A stretch of 64,000 bases of DNA. Origin: Candidatus Binatia bacterium. GTDB taxonomy: Bacteria; Desulfobacterota; Binatia; UBA12015. Of this stretch, positions 45,127 through 53,897 are shown piece after piece (the first letter of the stretch is position 1; each line of letters starts with the position of its first letter). The stretch is taken from the NCBI GenBank assembly GCA_036563615.1, contig DATCMB010000023.1, positions 400,580 to 464,579 on the forward strand, given 5' to 3'. A program made the translations under genes and the position numbers. The notes beneath the pieces were generated by a model that saw only the letters and a program-made list of their open reading frames with translations, was not told where the DNA came from and did not search any database.

Positions 45127-45936
45127 TCAGTACTCGTCGTTCGCCTCGTCGTGCGCGGGATCGATCATGTCGCCGGCGACGTGATCCTCGCCCGAATCGC
45201 CCTCGATCGGCGGTGGCGTGAAGTCCTCGGGCGCCTCGACGACGTGCGCGGTGTCGGGCGGAGCCGGAGCGGGACCCGGGGGCGCGGGCGGCATCGCCCC
45301 GCCGGCTCCGGTCGCGGCTTGGCGCGCTTCCGCGCGCTCGCGCGCACGCTGCGCGCGCGCCGCGAGGTCGGACAGGAGGTCGCCGCCTTCACCCGGCGCC
45401 TGCTCGCCCTGCGCGGCCGGCTGGGCTTTCGTGCCCGGCACCGCGCGGCGCGCGGGCTGCGCGCCGGGTCCGGCGAGCGGTGAGGCGCCGGTCGCCGCCG
45501 CCGCGCGCGGCATCGGTCCGCTCGAGGCCTGCGACAGAAGGAAGATCTTGTCGATGCCCTCGCCGGTGATCGCGGTCTTCTGCACGCCGCCGCGGTAGAC
45601 GATGATGTAGTTCTCGTTGCGCAGCACGCGCTGCAGGAGCTGGTCGAGCGGCAGGTTCTCCGCCGACAGCGTGAGCGGCGAGTTGAAGTTGTCCGGCGCC
45701 TCCACGGTGAAGCCGGCGAGGCTGCCGATCTCGGTGAGCACCTGGACGAGGTTCGTCTCGTAGGCGTCGATCGTGTAGCCGCTCTCGGTGCGGCTGACGA
45801 GCCGACCGTTCTCCGACCCGGGCGGCGCCATCTCCTGCGCCGCGACCGGCTCGACGAGCGCGAGCGGCAGGCCGACGATCGCCGCCCGCAGGCAGCGCCG
45901 CAGGCGACGTGCCACGATCCCGCTGTACGGTCGCAT
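45127..45936 (-). CDS. Secreted STN-domain-like protein with Pro/Ala-rich tail
   Basis: A 269-aa exported protein. The ATG at 45936 is chosen because GGGGAGCACGAC precedes it, and the signal peptide (about 15-34, ending PVAAQ) then follows. The region 60-130 (YETNLVQVLTEIGSLAGFTV, LPLDQLLQRVLRNENYIIVY) matches the secretin/TonB short N-terminal (STN) fold, normally found in secretins or TonB receptors. The rest is low-complexity Ala/Pro/Glu-rich with an acidic end. No secretin domain follows, so it is a stand-alone STN-like protein; role unknown, perhaps a periplasmic adaptor. Confidence 0.65.
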   Translation of the reverse strand: MRPYSGIVARRLRRCLRAAIVGLPLALVEPVAAQEMAPPGSENGRLVSRTESGYTIDAYETNLVQVLTEIGSLAGFTVEAPDNFNSPLTLSAENLPLDQLLQRVLRNENYIIVYRGGVQKTAITGEGIDKIFLLSQASSGPMPRAAAATGASPLAGPGAQPARRAVPGTKAQPAAQGEQAPGEGGDLLSDLAARAQRARERAEARQAATGAGGAMPPAPPGPAPAPPDTAHVVEAPEDFTPPPIEGDSGEDHVAGDMIDPAHDEANDEY

Positions 45937-46020
45937 GTCGTGCTCCCCGTCCGCTGAGACGGGGAATCCTAGCAGGCGCGCCACGTGCCGCGAAAGCACG
46001 TTGGGGCTCTGCGTGGCGAA

Positions 46021-46641
46021 TCAGCCGGCCAGTCCGGCGCGCGCCCGCTCGATCCAGCGCCGGTACATCTCGATCGGATAGGCGCCGGTGACGAACGCGT
46101 CGCTGCCCTCGATGCGCGCCGCGGGCACGCCGTTCACGCCGAGGCGGACCGCCTCGTCGTGCTCGGCGAGCGTCTGCTCGAGGAAGCGCGGCTCGTCGAC
46201 GCGCGCGAACTCCTCGTCCGGCAGGCCTTGCTCGTTCCAGATCGCGCGCAGCGTCGCGCGGTCGGTGATGTCGCGGCTGTGCGCGAAGTACGCCTCGAGC
46301 AGCGCGAGGTGCATGCGCTCGAACTGCTGCGCGCCGAGCGAGGCGGCGGCCTTCGCTGCGAGGTGCGGCGGCACGCTGTGCGACGGCGGTCCGGCGTCGC
46401 CCTCCCAGACGCGGAAGGTCGCGGCGTCGGGCTCGGACGCGGGACGCAGCCACGAGCGCGTGTAGGCGCGGAAGCTCTCGAGCGTCCGCTTGGGGTCGGG
46501 CACGGGGCGGAGCAGGTAGCTGCGCCACACGATCTGCACGTCGCCGCCGCTCTCGCGCTCGAGCCGGTGCAGCCGGACCGCCGCGTTGTAGCACCACGGG
46601 CAGAGGTAGTCGGAGTGCACGATCAGCCGCACGAGCTGCAC
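46021..46641 (-). CDS. DsbA-family oxidoreductase, FrnE-like
   Basis: A 206-aa thioredoxin-fold protein. CPWC at residues 14-17 (DYLCPWCYNAAV) is the redox-active pair, with the long helical insertion of DsbA/FrnE proteins from about 50 to 150. The cis-Pro loop follows as GVNGVPAARI. There is no signal peptide, so it acts in the cytosol, unlike DsbA. FrnE-type proteins resemble 2-hydroxychromene-carboxylate isomerase but keep the CxxC. It may reduce or isomerise disulfides in proteins or handle a small thiol substrate. Confidence 0.85.
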   Translation of the reverse strand: MQLVRLIVHSDYLCPWCYNAAVRLHRLERESGGDVQIVWRSYLLRPVPDPKRTLESFRAYTRSWLRPASEPDAATFRVWEGDAGPPSHSVPPHLAAKAAASLGAQQFERMHLALLEAYFAHSRDITDRATLRAIWNEQGLPDEEFARVDEPRFLEQTLAEHDEAVRLGVNGVPAARIEGSDAFVTGAYPIEMYRRWIERARAGLAG

Positions 46642-46739
46642 GCGGGCACGCTAGCAGGTCGGCGTTCGCTGCGGGAGCGGCTCGCCTAAAGACGCGCTGG
46701 GATTGTGCCGCGGCCTCCGATCCGCTGAAGTGTGCGGCC

Positions 46740-48053
46740 ATGGGCAGCTCCCCCGAAGTGATGCCCCCGCGCGCGACCGCGAACGCCAGCGTCGAAGCCG
46801 GCGAGATGACGCCCTACCTGTGGGCTCTGCTCGCGATGCTCGCCTCGGCGACGTTCTTCGACGGCTTCGACGCCGCGATCCTCGCCACCGTCGCGCCCTT
46901 CGTGAAGGACCAGTACGGGCTCGACGACGGCGCCTGGGGGCTCGTCGTCAGCATCGCGCGCATCGGCGCGGTGATCTCGTTCTTCGTGCTGGTGTTCGCC
47001 GACCGCTACGGGCGTCGTCTGCTGATCACGCTGACGATCCTCGGCTACGCGCTGTTCACCGGCCTCACCGCGATGTCGAGCACGATCGCGGAGTTCACCT
47101 TCTACCAGCTCTGCGCGCGCATCTTCCTCGCCGCCGAGTTCGCGCTGTCGCTGATCATCATCGGCGAGGAGTACCCGACGCGCTGGCGCGGCTTCGGCAT
47201 CGCGCTGCTCTCGGGCGTGGCGGCGGTCGGGACGATCGTCGCGTTCCTCGCCGCCGGCTGGGTGCTCGCGCACTACGACTGGCGCGCGATGTACCTGATC
47301 GGGCTCGTCCCGCTCGGCCTCATCTTCTTCTTCCGGCTCGGCATGAAGGAGACGCGGCGCTTCGAGGAGGTGGCGCGCGAGCGCGGCACGCAGACGTGGC
47401 GTCAGATGTGGGACCACCTCAAGGTGCCGTTCGAGCCGCAGTACCGCGCGTGCACGCTGCTCGTCACGCTGATCTGGAACTGCAACCACCTGGTGACGTC
47501 GCCCGCGACGACGTTCTGGACGATCCACGCCGCGCGCAACCTGGGCTACAGCGCGGCGCAGTACGGCGCGGTGGTGGCGGTCGGCTACCTCGCGGGCTTC
47601 GCGCTCGGCTCGCCGCTCGCGGGCTACCTGATGAACCGCCTCGGGCGGCGCATCACGTGCGCCGGCTTCTACATGACGGCGGCGGTCGCGATCTTCGCGC
47701 TGTTCTGGATCGAGAGCCCGGACATGCTGCTGCAGATGACGCTCATGTCGGTGACGGTCGTGAGCTTTCTCGGCGCCAACGCCGCGACCAACACGTACGC
47801 GACCGAGCTCTTCCCGACCGCGATCCGCGCGACCGGGTACAGCTGGACGACCAACCTGTTCGGCCGCGTGATGGAGTTCGCGACCCCGGCGCTGATCGGC
47901 GCGCTGGCGGTCGAGATCGGCATTCCGGGCGCGGTCGGCCTGATGGCGATCGGGCCGATCTGCGGCGCGCTCTACGTGCTCTGGCGGGCGCCCGAGACGC
48001 GCGGCATGACCCTCGAGGAGATCGAAGCTGGACTCGGCGTCGCTCGTCATTAG
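46740..48053 (+). CDS. MFS transporter, sugar-porter/metabolite-type
   Basis: A 437-aa major facilitator with about 12 helices. FADRYGRRLLITLTILG in loop 2-3 matches the sugar-porter/AAHS motif D-R-x-G-RR, and the mid-protein GMKETRRFEEVARERG is the large cytoplasmic loop. Loop 8-9 carries YLMNRLGRRITCAG. A likely role is uptake of an organic acid, aromatic compound or sugar by proton symport. It is followed after 21 bp by the purine/uracil permease gene on the same strand, so the two may be one operon. Confidence 0.85.
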   Translation: MGSSPEVMPPRATANASVEAGEMTPYLWALLAMLASATFFDGFDAAILATVAPFVKDQYGLDDGAWGLVVSIARIGAVISFFVLVFADRYGRRLLITLTILGYALFTGLTAMSSTIAEFTFYQLCARIFLAAEFALSLIIIGEEYPTRWRGFGIALLSGVAAVGTIVAFLAAGWVLAHYDWRAMYLIGLVPLGLIFFFRLGMKETRRFEEVARERGTQTWRQMWDHLKVPFEPQYRACTLLVTLIWNCNHLVTSPATTFWTIHAARNLGYSAAQYGAVVAVGYLAGFALGSPLAGYLMNRLGRRITCAGFYMTAAVAIFALFWIESPDMLLQMTLMSVTVVSFLGANAATNTYATELFPTAIRATGYSWTTNLFGRVMEFATPALIGALAVEIGIPGAVGLMAIGPICGALYVLWRAPETRGMTLEEIEAGLGVARH

Positions 48054-48074
48054 ACAGCGACGCGCGGACCATCG

Positions 48075-49790
48075 ATGCCCGGCCCGATTCGTCCCAAGGA
48101 TCTGATCTACGCGCTCGACGAGCGCCCGCCGCTGCCGCAGCTCGTGCTGCTCGGCTTCCAGCACGTCGCGTACATCATCCCCTACCTGGTCATCATCGCG
48201 CTGATCGTGCGGGCGTCTGGCGAGTCGCTCGACGTCGCGCACAACGCGCTGAGCCTCGGCATGATCGCGCTCGGCGCGATGACCGTCCTGCAGAGCCTCG
48301 ATCTCAAGATCGTCGGCTCGGGCTTCCTCGCCCCGCCGGTGGTGTCGGCGATCTATCTGCCGCCGTGTCTCACCGCGGCGCACGCCGGCGGGCTCTCGCT
48401 CGTGTGCGGGATGATCGTCGTCGCGGGGCTCGTCGAGGCGGCGTTCGCGTGGGTGATCCTCAACCTGCGTCAGGTGTTCCCGCCGGTGATCTCGGGCTTC
48501 ATCGTGCTCGCGGTCGGGCACGAGCTCGGCTTCATCGGCGTCAAGAGCTTCCTCGACGTCGCCGCCGCGGACCAGGCGCCATTCGGCGCGCACATCGCGG
48601 TCGCGCTGCTGACGCTCGCCTTCATGGTCGGCTTCAGCGTGTGGGGACGTGGCCTCGTGCGCCTGTTCTGCACGCTGAACGGCCTGATCCTCGGCTGGAT
48701 CGCGGCGCTCCTCCTCGGCGCCGTGCCCGAGCGTGAGATGGCGCACGTCGCGAAGGTTCCCTGGCTCGCGCTGCCCGATCCGAGCTTCCTCTCCTACTCG
48801 GTCGACCTCGACCTGCTGCCGCCGTTCGTGATCGCCTGCATCGCCGCGGCGCTGCGCGTGACCGGCGTGATCACGACCTGCGAGAAGATCAACGACGCCG
48901 GCTGGACGCGTCCCGACTACCGACGCATCCGCGGCGGCATCGTCGCCGACGGGCTCGGCTGCGCGCTCGGCGGCGCGCTCGGCGCGCCTGGCCTGAGCGC
49001 CGGGCCGTCGCTGGTCGGCGTCGAGAAGACGACCGGCGCGACGAGCCGCGTGATCGCCTGGGCGATCGCCGGGTGGTTCGTGGTGCTGTCGTTCTTCCCG
49101 AAGGTGTCGGCTTCGCTGCTCGCGATGCCGATGTCGGTGATCGGCGCGGCGCTCGTCTTCAGCGCGAGCTTCATGGTCGTCGCGGGGATCCAGATCATCA
49201 CGTCGCGGCCGGTGACGCTGCGCACGACGTTCATCGTCGGGCTGTCGCTGCTGTTCTCCGTCAGCCGCTCGCTCTTCCCCGCGTTCTTCGACGATCTGCC
49301 GGAGGCGCTGCACGCGCTGACGGGCTCGATCGTCTCGCTCGCCGTGCTGCTCTCGGTGGGCCTCAACCTGATCTTCATGCCGGGCAGGCGGCGGACGCTG
49401 GTCGCAACCGTCGGCGGCGAGGGCCTTCCGGCGCGGGACATCGAGCACGTCCTGCGCGAGGAGGCCGAGCAGCTCGAGGTGCCGGCGGCGGCGCTCGAGC
49501 GCGCGGCGGCGACGGTCCGCGAGCTCAGCGAGATCCTCACGGCCGGGCAGCACGCGCAGGGACCGATCACGGCGAAGGTGTCCTACGACGACCTCGATCT
49601 GGTCGTCGAGCTCGAGTACGAGGGCACGCTGCCCTACATCGCGTCCGAGCAGGACCCGGGACGCGAGATGATCGAGGAGCAGAGCTTCGCGCTCGGCCTG
49701 TCGGGCTTCCTGAGCGGCGTGTTCCCCGACCGCATGCAGCGCTCGTCGGACGGCCGGCGCTGCCGGATCCGGCTCACCTTCTATGCTTGA
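48075..49790 (+). CDS. Xanthine/uracil permease (NCS2 family) with extra C-terminal domain
   Basis: A 571-aa nucleobase/cation symporter-2 family permease. About 12-14 helices occupy residues 30-430. Family elements include LQSLDLKIVGSGFLAPP near the first core helix and LGGALGAPGLSAGPSLVGVE in the conserved transport region. After about 440 there is a soluble domain of about 130 residues, atypical for the family: helices (EHVLREEAEQLEVPAAALE, ATVRELSEIL) and then alternating strands (ITAKVSYDDLDLVVELEYEG). This could be a regulatory module. It follows the MFS gene closely. Confidence 0.82.
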   Translation: MPGPIRPKDLIYALDERPPLPQLVLLGFQHVAYIIPYLVIIALIVRASGESLDVAHNALSLGMIALGAMTVLQSLDLKIVGSGFLAPPVVSAIYLPPCLTAAHAGGLSLVCGMIVVAGLVEAAFAWVILNLRQVFPPVISGFIVLAVGHELGFIGVKSFLDVAAADQAPFGAHIAVALLTLAFMVGFSVWGRGLVRLFCTLNGLILGWIAALLLGAVPEREMAHVAKVPWLALPDPSFLSYSVDLDLLPPFVIACIAAALRVTGVITTCEKINDAGWTRPDYRRIRGGIVADGLGCALGGALGAPGLSAGPSLVGVEKTTGATSRVIAWAIAGWFVVLSFFPKVSASLLAMPMSVIGAALVFSASFMVVAGIQIITSRPVTLRTTFIVGLSLLFSVSRSLFPAFFDDLPEALHALTGSIVSLAVLLSVGLNLIFMPGRRRTLVATVGGEGLPARDIEHVLREEAEQLEVPAAALERAAATVRELSEILTAGQHAQGPITAKVSYDDLDLVVELEYEGTLPYIASEQDPGREMIEEQSFALGLSGFLSGVFPDRMQRSSDGRRCRIRLTFYA

Positions 49791-49841
49791 CGTGGCGCGG
49801 CGTTCGCTGCCGCGCCACCGTCGTTCAGGAGCTGCTGCGGA

Positions 49842-50285
49842 TCAGTACCAGCCCCAGGGACCCCACATGTCCCAGTCCATGGCGGCGTCTTCCGCGGCCT
49901 CGGCCGCCGCCATGTTCTCCTCCGCGATCTGCTGCTTCAGCGCGAGACGCTGGTACTCGGCGTACTCCGACGGGCCGCCGACGTAGAGGCAGTTGCAGTT
50001 GTAGGGGTCGGCGTAGGTGTAGACCGTCTTGCCGTCCTTCACGCGCATCTGCATCTTCAGCGCCGGCAAGCTCTTGAGCTGCGCGACCTTCTCCGGGGTG
50101 TCCGCCGGGCGCGCCTTGAAGCCGGCCGCGGCGAGCAGGCTCTCCGTGCTCTGCGCCTCGTCGCGCCGGATCGCGGCGCAGCTCGCGAGCAGCAGCGCGC
50201 CGATCACGGCGAGCGTCACCGCGTAGCGCGTCACGGAACCGCTTGCCCGGTCGTTCGTCCGTCGCATCCCCTTCGTCGTCTCCAT
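49842..50285 (-). CDS. Small lipoprotein with CNCLYVG motif
   Basis: A 147-aa predicted lipoprotein. The N-terminal signal has lipobox LLLASC (Cys at about 36). The mature part contains YADPYNCNCLYVGGPSEY, two close Cys probably in a disulfide or metal site, followed by a Gln/Glu/Ala-rich helix and a Trp-rich end (WDMWGPWGW). Similar short CxCLYVG lipoproteins occur widely in proteobacteria with no known function. It is divergent from the second lipoprotein gene across about 130 bp. Confidence 0.7.
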   Translation of the reverse strand: METTKGMRRTNDRASGSVTRYAVTLAVIGALLLASCAAIRRDEAQSTESLLAAAGFKARPADTPEKVAQLKSLPALKMQMRVKDGKTVYTYADPYNCNCLYVGGPSEYAEYQRLALKQQIAEENMAAAEAAEDAAMDWDMWGPWGWY

Positions 50286-50306
50286 ACTTCCCGCTCCTCC
50301 TGCAGA

Positions 50307-50316
50307 CCGTTAACGG
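50307..50316. promoter_or_regulatory. Palindrome CCGTTAACGG in divergent gap
   Basis: A perfect 10-bp palindrome in the intergenic region between the two divergently transcribed lipoprotein genes, flanked by TGCAGA and CAGGTA. It could be a regulator site shared by both genes. Evidence is symmetry and position only. Confidence 0.3.
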
Positions 50317-50417
50317 CAGGTAGCACAGACAGCTCGAGGGTCCCTACGCCAAAGCCGAAAAATTTCTCGTCCGCCATGCTCGACGGGCCGCGCCGCCGTC
50401 TGGCATCCAAACTGCCC

Positions 50418-51095
50418 ATGCTCGGTCGCCGCCCGCTGCTGCTGGCCTTGCTCGCGCTCGTGTCGGCGTGCTCGTCCGCGCGTGGGCTCGACCGTGGTGC
50501 GCTCGCCGCGGCGGTCGCGCCGCCCGTCGAGGTGGCGGGTCTCGCCGGGCTCGAGCGACCGTTCAAGCTCGCGATCGTCCTGCAGCCGCCGGTCGCGCCG
50601 CCGGGCGTACCGGCGGACCAGCGGCCGCCGTGGGAGTGGGGGACGAGCGACGAGGACAAGCTCACCCGCGTCGGCGAAGCGCTCGAGCGCGACCGCATCG
50701 TGTCCGACGTCGTCTTTCTCCACCCCGCCGGGACGCGCAACCCGACGGAGATCCGTCGCCTCGCGGCGGCCGAGGGCGCCGACGCCGTGCTGGTCGTGAG
50801 CGGTGTCGCCGACGTCGACCGCTACAACAACGTGCTCGGACCGTCGTACGTGCTCCTCTTCACCCCGCTCCTGGTCCCGGGCACGGTGGTCGACGCGCTG
50901 TTCGTCGCGCGTGGTGATCTGTGGGACACGCGCGACGCGCTGCTCTACGCCTCGCTCGAGGCGGACGGCATGGCGATGCAGACCCGCCCGGCGTGGATGA
51001 TCAGCGAGGAGCGCGTCGTCGCGCTCGCGCGCGAGCGCGCGCTGAGCGACCTCGCGGAGCTCGTGCGCGAGACGCTCGAGCGGCTGCGCGACTGA
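50418..51095 (+). CDS. Lipoprotein of unknown function
   Basis: A 225-aa predicted lipoprotein from the ATG at 50418, giving a compact signal peptide with lipobox LVSACSS; an upstream in-frame ATG at 50376 adds 14 residues ahead of it. The mature protein has a possible alpha/beta layout: FKLAIVLQPPVAP, then LERDRIVSDVVFLHPAG, RLAAAEGADAVLVVSGVADV, and helices at the end (SEERVVALARERAL). The ADAVLVVSG segment resembles the second strand of the lipoprotein family in which a periplasmic domain is found with curli/LPS-assembly partners, but no firm family call can be made. Confidence 0.6.
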   Translation: MLGRRPLLLALLALVSACSSARGLDRGALAAAVAPPVEVAGLAGLERPFKLAIVLQPPVAPPGVPADQRPPWEWGTSDEDKLTRVGEALERDRIVSDVVFLHPAGTRNPTEIRRLAAAEGADAVLVVSGVADVDRYNNVLGPSYVLLFTPLLVPGTVVDALFVARGDLWDTRDALLYASLEADGMAMQTRPAWMISEERVVALARERALSDLAELVRETLERLRD

Positions 51096-51184
51096 GGGCG
51101 TCGCGTCACCAGGGCGTCACGTCAGGTCGTGCGGCCCTCGTGACGACGTGCGTGCGTGAGGAGCGGACGCGCGCCGCGCACGCG

Positions 51185-53827
51185 TCACGCCGCGCGACGC
51201 TCGACCACCACCGGCATGCCCTCGGACGGCGCCAGCGTCACCGAGCGTCGCACGACCCGCACCTGGTAGCCCGGCGCCGCACGCAGCACGACGCGCGTCA
51301 GCACCTCGGCGAGCACGATCCTCATCTCGTAGAGCGCGAACGCCGCGCCGAGGCAGCGGCGCACGCCGCCGCCGAACGGCAGGAACTCGTACGGCGTCGG
51401 CTTGCTCTCGAGGAAGCGCTCGGGGCGGAACGCGAGCGGCTCGGGCCAGCGCTCGGGCCGGCGGTGCGCGAGCACGATGCAGGGCGCCGCGACGACGCCC
51501 GCGGGCAGCCTCATGCCGCCGATCTCGAGATCGCGCGTCAGCCGGCGGCCGACCATCGGCACGATCGGCGTCAAGCGCAAGGTCTCCTTGGCGACGGCGT
51601 CGAGGTAGTCGAGGCGCATGATCGCCTCGGGCGTGGCGTTCTCACCGAGGCGCGCGAGCTCGGACTCGAGGCGCTCGCGCACCTCGTCGTGCTCGAGCAC
51701 GTGGTGCACTGCCCACGCGAGCGCGGTCGCGGTGGTCTCGTGGCCCGCGACGAGCAGCGTGATCAGCTCGTCGCGCAGCGCCTGATCGGAGAGCGGCGCT
51801 CCGCTCTCGTCGCGCGCCGAGAGCAGCAGCGACAGCACGTCGCTGCGCTGCGCGCCGTTCGCGCCGTTGCTCGACGCCTGCTCGTGCGCGGCGCGGCGGC
51901 GCGCGATCTCCGCGAACAGCAGCGCGTCGACGCGTGCGCGCACCTCCAGCGGACGCGCGGCCGCGCGGTGCGTCGCGGCGCCGCCGTTGCCGGCGGCGCG
52001 CGCCTGCGCCGCCGCGAGCAGCAGCTGCGGGTTCGCCGACACCGCGAGCAGCTCGACCAGCTCGCGCCGCAGCGCCTCCATCTTCGGCCCCTCGTCGAGG
52101 CCGAACACCGTGCGCAGGATCACGTCGAGCGTGATCGCCTGCATCTCCGGGTGGATCGCGAACGCACGGCCGACGGGCCATGCGTCGACCGCGCGCCGCG
52201 CGATCTCCTGCATGGTCTCGCCGTAGGCCTGCATCCGCTCGCCGTGGAACGGCGGCAGCAGCAGGCGACGCTCGCGCAGGTGCTCGCTGCCGTCGAGCAG
52301 CAGCAGCGAGTGCCGTCCGAGCAGCGGCTCGAGCACGTAGTTCGCCTCGCCGGCGCGCAGGTCCTCCTCGCTGCCGGTGAAGAGATCCTTGATCGCGTCG
52401 GGGTGGCTCACCATGACGATCGGTGGCCGGCCCGGCAGGCGGACGGTGAAGGCGTCGCCGAAGCGACGAGCGCACTCCTCGAGGAACGGGATCGGCCACT
52501 GCACCCAGCGCAGACCCTGCAGCAGCGGCGGCGCGTCCGGTCCCGGCGGCAGGCCGTCGGGCAGCGGCTCCTGCTCGGCGTCGGCGTGGCGCGAGAGCTG
52601 CTCGATCAGCGCGCGCTGCACCAGCAGCTGCCCCGGCGCGAGGCGGTGCGAGAGGCCGTTCAGGAGGATCATCACGCGCCCGATCAGCGTGAAGTCCGAC
52701 GGCACGCGCGCGATCGGCGCCTGGGCGATCAGCGACGCGAAGTCGGTCTCGCCGTCGCGGTCGCCGAACAGCGACAGCACGAGCGCCGGCAGCGCGCTCG
52801 CCTGCCCGTCGCGCAGCTCGAAGCCGATCGTGCGCGCGGCGGCGAGCGCGCCCTGCGCGTCGCCCGCGAGCGCGCGCACGAGCATGGTCGCGACCGCGCG
52901 TCCGAAGCCCTCCGGCAGCTCCTTCGCGAGCCCGAAGTCGAGAAGGCCGATCTTTCCGTCGTCGAGCACCAGCAGGTTGCCCGGGTGCGGATCGCCCTGG
53001 AAGAAGCCGTGCTCGAAGATCATCCGTGCGTAGATGCGGCCGACGCGCTCGGCGACGCGCGCGAGGTCGTGGCCGCGCGCGCGCAGGGCATCGAGATCGG
53101 CGATCCGCGTGCCCTCGATGAACTCGAGGACGAGCAGCTTGTCGGTCGAGAGCTCGTGGTGGACGCGCGGCAGGCGCACGGTGTCGTCGTCCGCGAGCAG
53201 CGTGCGCAGCCGCTCGGTCGAGCGCGCCTCGCGCGCGAAGTCGAGCTCGAGGGCGACCATCTCGGCGAGCTCGTCGACCAGCGGCACCGGGTCGAAGCCG
53301 CGCACGAGCTTTGCCGCGAGGCGCGCGAACAGCCGCAGGCAGGCGAGGTCGATGCGCGCGAGCTGCTCGATCTCGGCGTACTGCACCTTGACCGCGACCG
53401 GCTCGCCGTCGCGCAGCACCGCGCGGTGCACCTGCGCGAGCGACGCCGCGGCGAGCGCGCGCTCGTCGAAGCCCGCAAACACGTCCGCGAGCGGGCGTCC
53501 GAGCTCGTGCTCGACCTGCGCGCGGATCTCGGCGAACGGACGCGGCGGCACGGCGTCGTGGAAGCGCGACAGGTGGCGGATGAAGGGCTCGGGGAAGACG
53601 TCGGCGCGCGCGCCGACCACCTGGCAGAGCTTGACGAAGAAGCCCTTGAGCTCGATGCCGAGGTCGTGCAGGGCGCGCGCCGTGCGCTCGTGCGCCGCGT
53701 CCCACTCGGCCTGCGTCGCGCGCTCGCCGCGGCGGTCGAGGGCGCGATAGCGCAGGATCGTCGGCAGCGCGACCGACGCGATGCGGGCGACGCGGGCGGG
53801 GGCTTCGGTGAGCATCCTCAAGCGCAT
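51185..53827 (-). CDS. UbiB/ABC1 atypical kinase - cytochrome P450 fusion
   Basis: A single 880-aa ORF joining two complete proteins. Residues about 55-410 are a UbiB/ABC1 (ADCK) atypical kinase. It has a K-x-G-Q-like motif reading KLCQ at 66-69 (Gly replaced by Cys), an Ala-rich loop AAASLAQVH (126-134), and the ATP-binding Lys147 in VAVKVQ. QGDPHPGN (277-284) and LLDFG (295-299) are also present. After a Pro-rich linker (about 420-435) residues 440-880 are a P450, with AGHETT in helix I (694-699), the ExxR pair E748-R751, and the haem-Cys loop FGGGVRRCLG (Cys825). An AAAGGAAAGGACC site precedes the ATG. It is divergent from an ECF sigma operon with mirrored promoters. Confidence 0.92.
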   Translation of the reverse strand: MRLRMLTEAPARVARIASVALPTILRYRALDRRGERATQAEWDAAHERTARALHDLGIELKGFFVKLCQVVGARADVFPEPFIRHLSRFHDAVPPRPFAEIRAQVEHELGRPLADVFAGFDERALAAASLAQVHRAVLRDGEPVAVKVQYAEIEQLARIDLACLRLFARLAAKLVRGFDPVPLVDELAEMVALELDFAREARSTERLRTLLADDDTVRLPRVHHELSTDKLLVLEFIEGTRIADLDALRARGHDLARVAERVGRIYARMIFEHGFFQGDPHPGNLLVLDDGKIGLLDFGLAKELPEGFGRAVATMLVRALAGDAQGALAAARTIGFELRDGQASALPALVLSLFGDRDGETDFASLIAQAPIARVPSDFTLIGRVMILLNGLSHRLAPGQLLVQRALIEQLSRHADAEQEPLPDGLPPGPDAPPLLQGLRWVQWPIPFLEECARRFGDAFTVRLPGRPPIVMVSHPDAIKDLFTGSEEDLRAGEANYVLEPLLGRHSLLLLDGSEHLRERRLLLPPFHGERMQAYGETMQEIARRAVDAWPVGRAFAIHPEMQAITLDVILRTVFGLDEGPKMEALRRELVELLAVSANPQLLLAAAQARAAGNGGAATHRAAARPLEVRARVDALLFAEIARRRAAHEQASSNGANGAQRSDVLSLLLSARDESGAPLSDQALRDELITLLVAGHETTATALAWAVHHVLEHDEVRERLESELARLGENATPEAIMRLDYLDAVAKETLRLTPIVPMVGRRLTRDLEIGGMRLPAGVVAAPCIVLAHRRPERWPEPLAFRPERFLESKPTPYEFLPFGGGVRRCLGAAFALYEMRIVLAEVLTRVVLRAAPGYQVRVVRRSVTLAPSEGMPVVVERRAA

Positions 53828-53857
53828 GGCGGTCCTTTCCTTTCGCTCGTGTCTGCC

Positions 53858-53883
53858 GTACCCGCGAGGACGGAAGAAGGTTC
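53858..53883 (-). promoter_or_regulatory. ECF-type promoter of the kinase-P450 fusion gene
   Basis: Read on the minus strand: GAACCTT, 13 bases, GGGTAC, ending 30 bp before the fusion gene's ATG. The same two boxes at the same spacing occur on the plus strand 21 bp away. A GAAC-core -35 is typical of ECF sigma promoters. A shared regulator is inferred. Confidence 0.6.
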
Positions 53884-53897
53884 ATCGCCAGCCGGTA

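Noticed and set aside
46686..49553. Minus-strand 955-codon ORF opposite the MFS and permease genes
   Set aside because: It is the antisense of two clear transporter genes, with charged repetitive composition and no domain or ribosome site.
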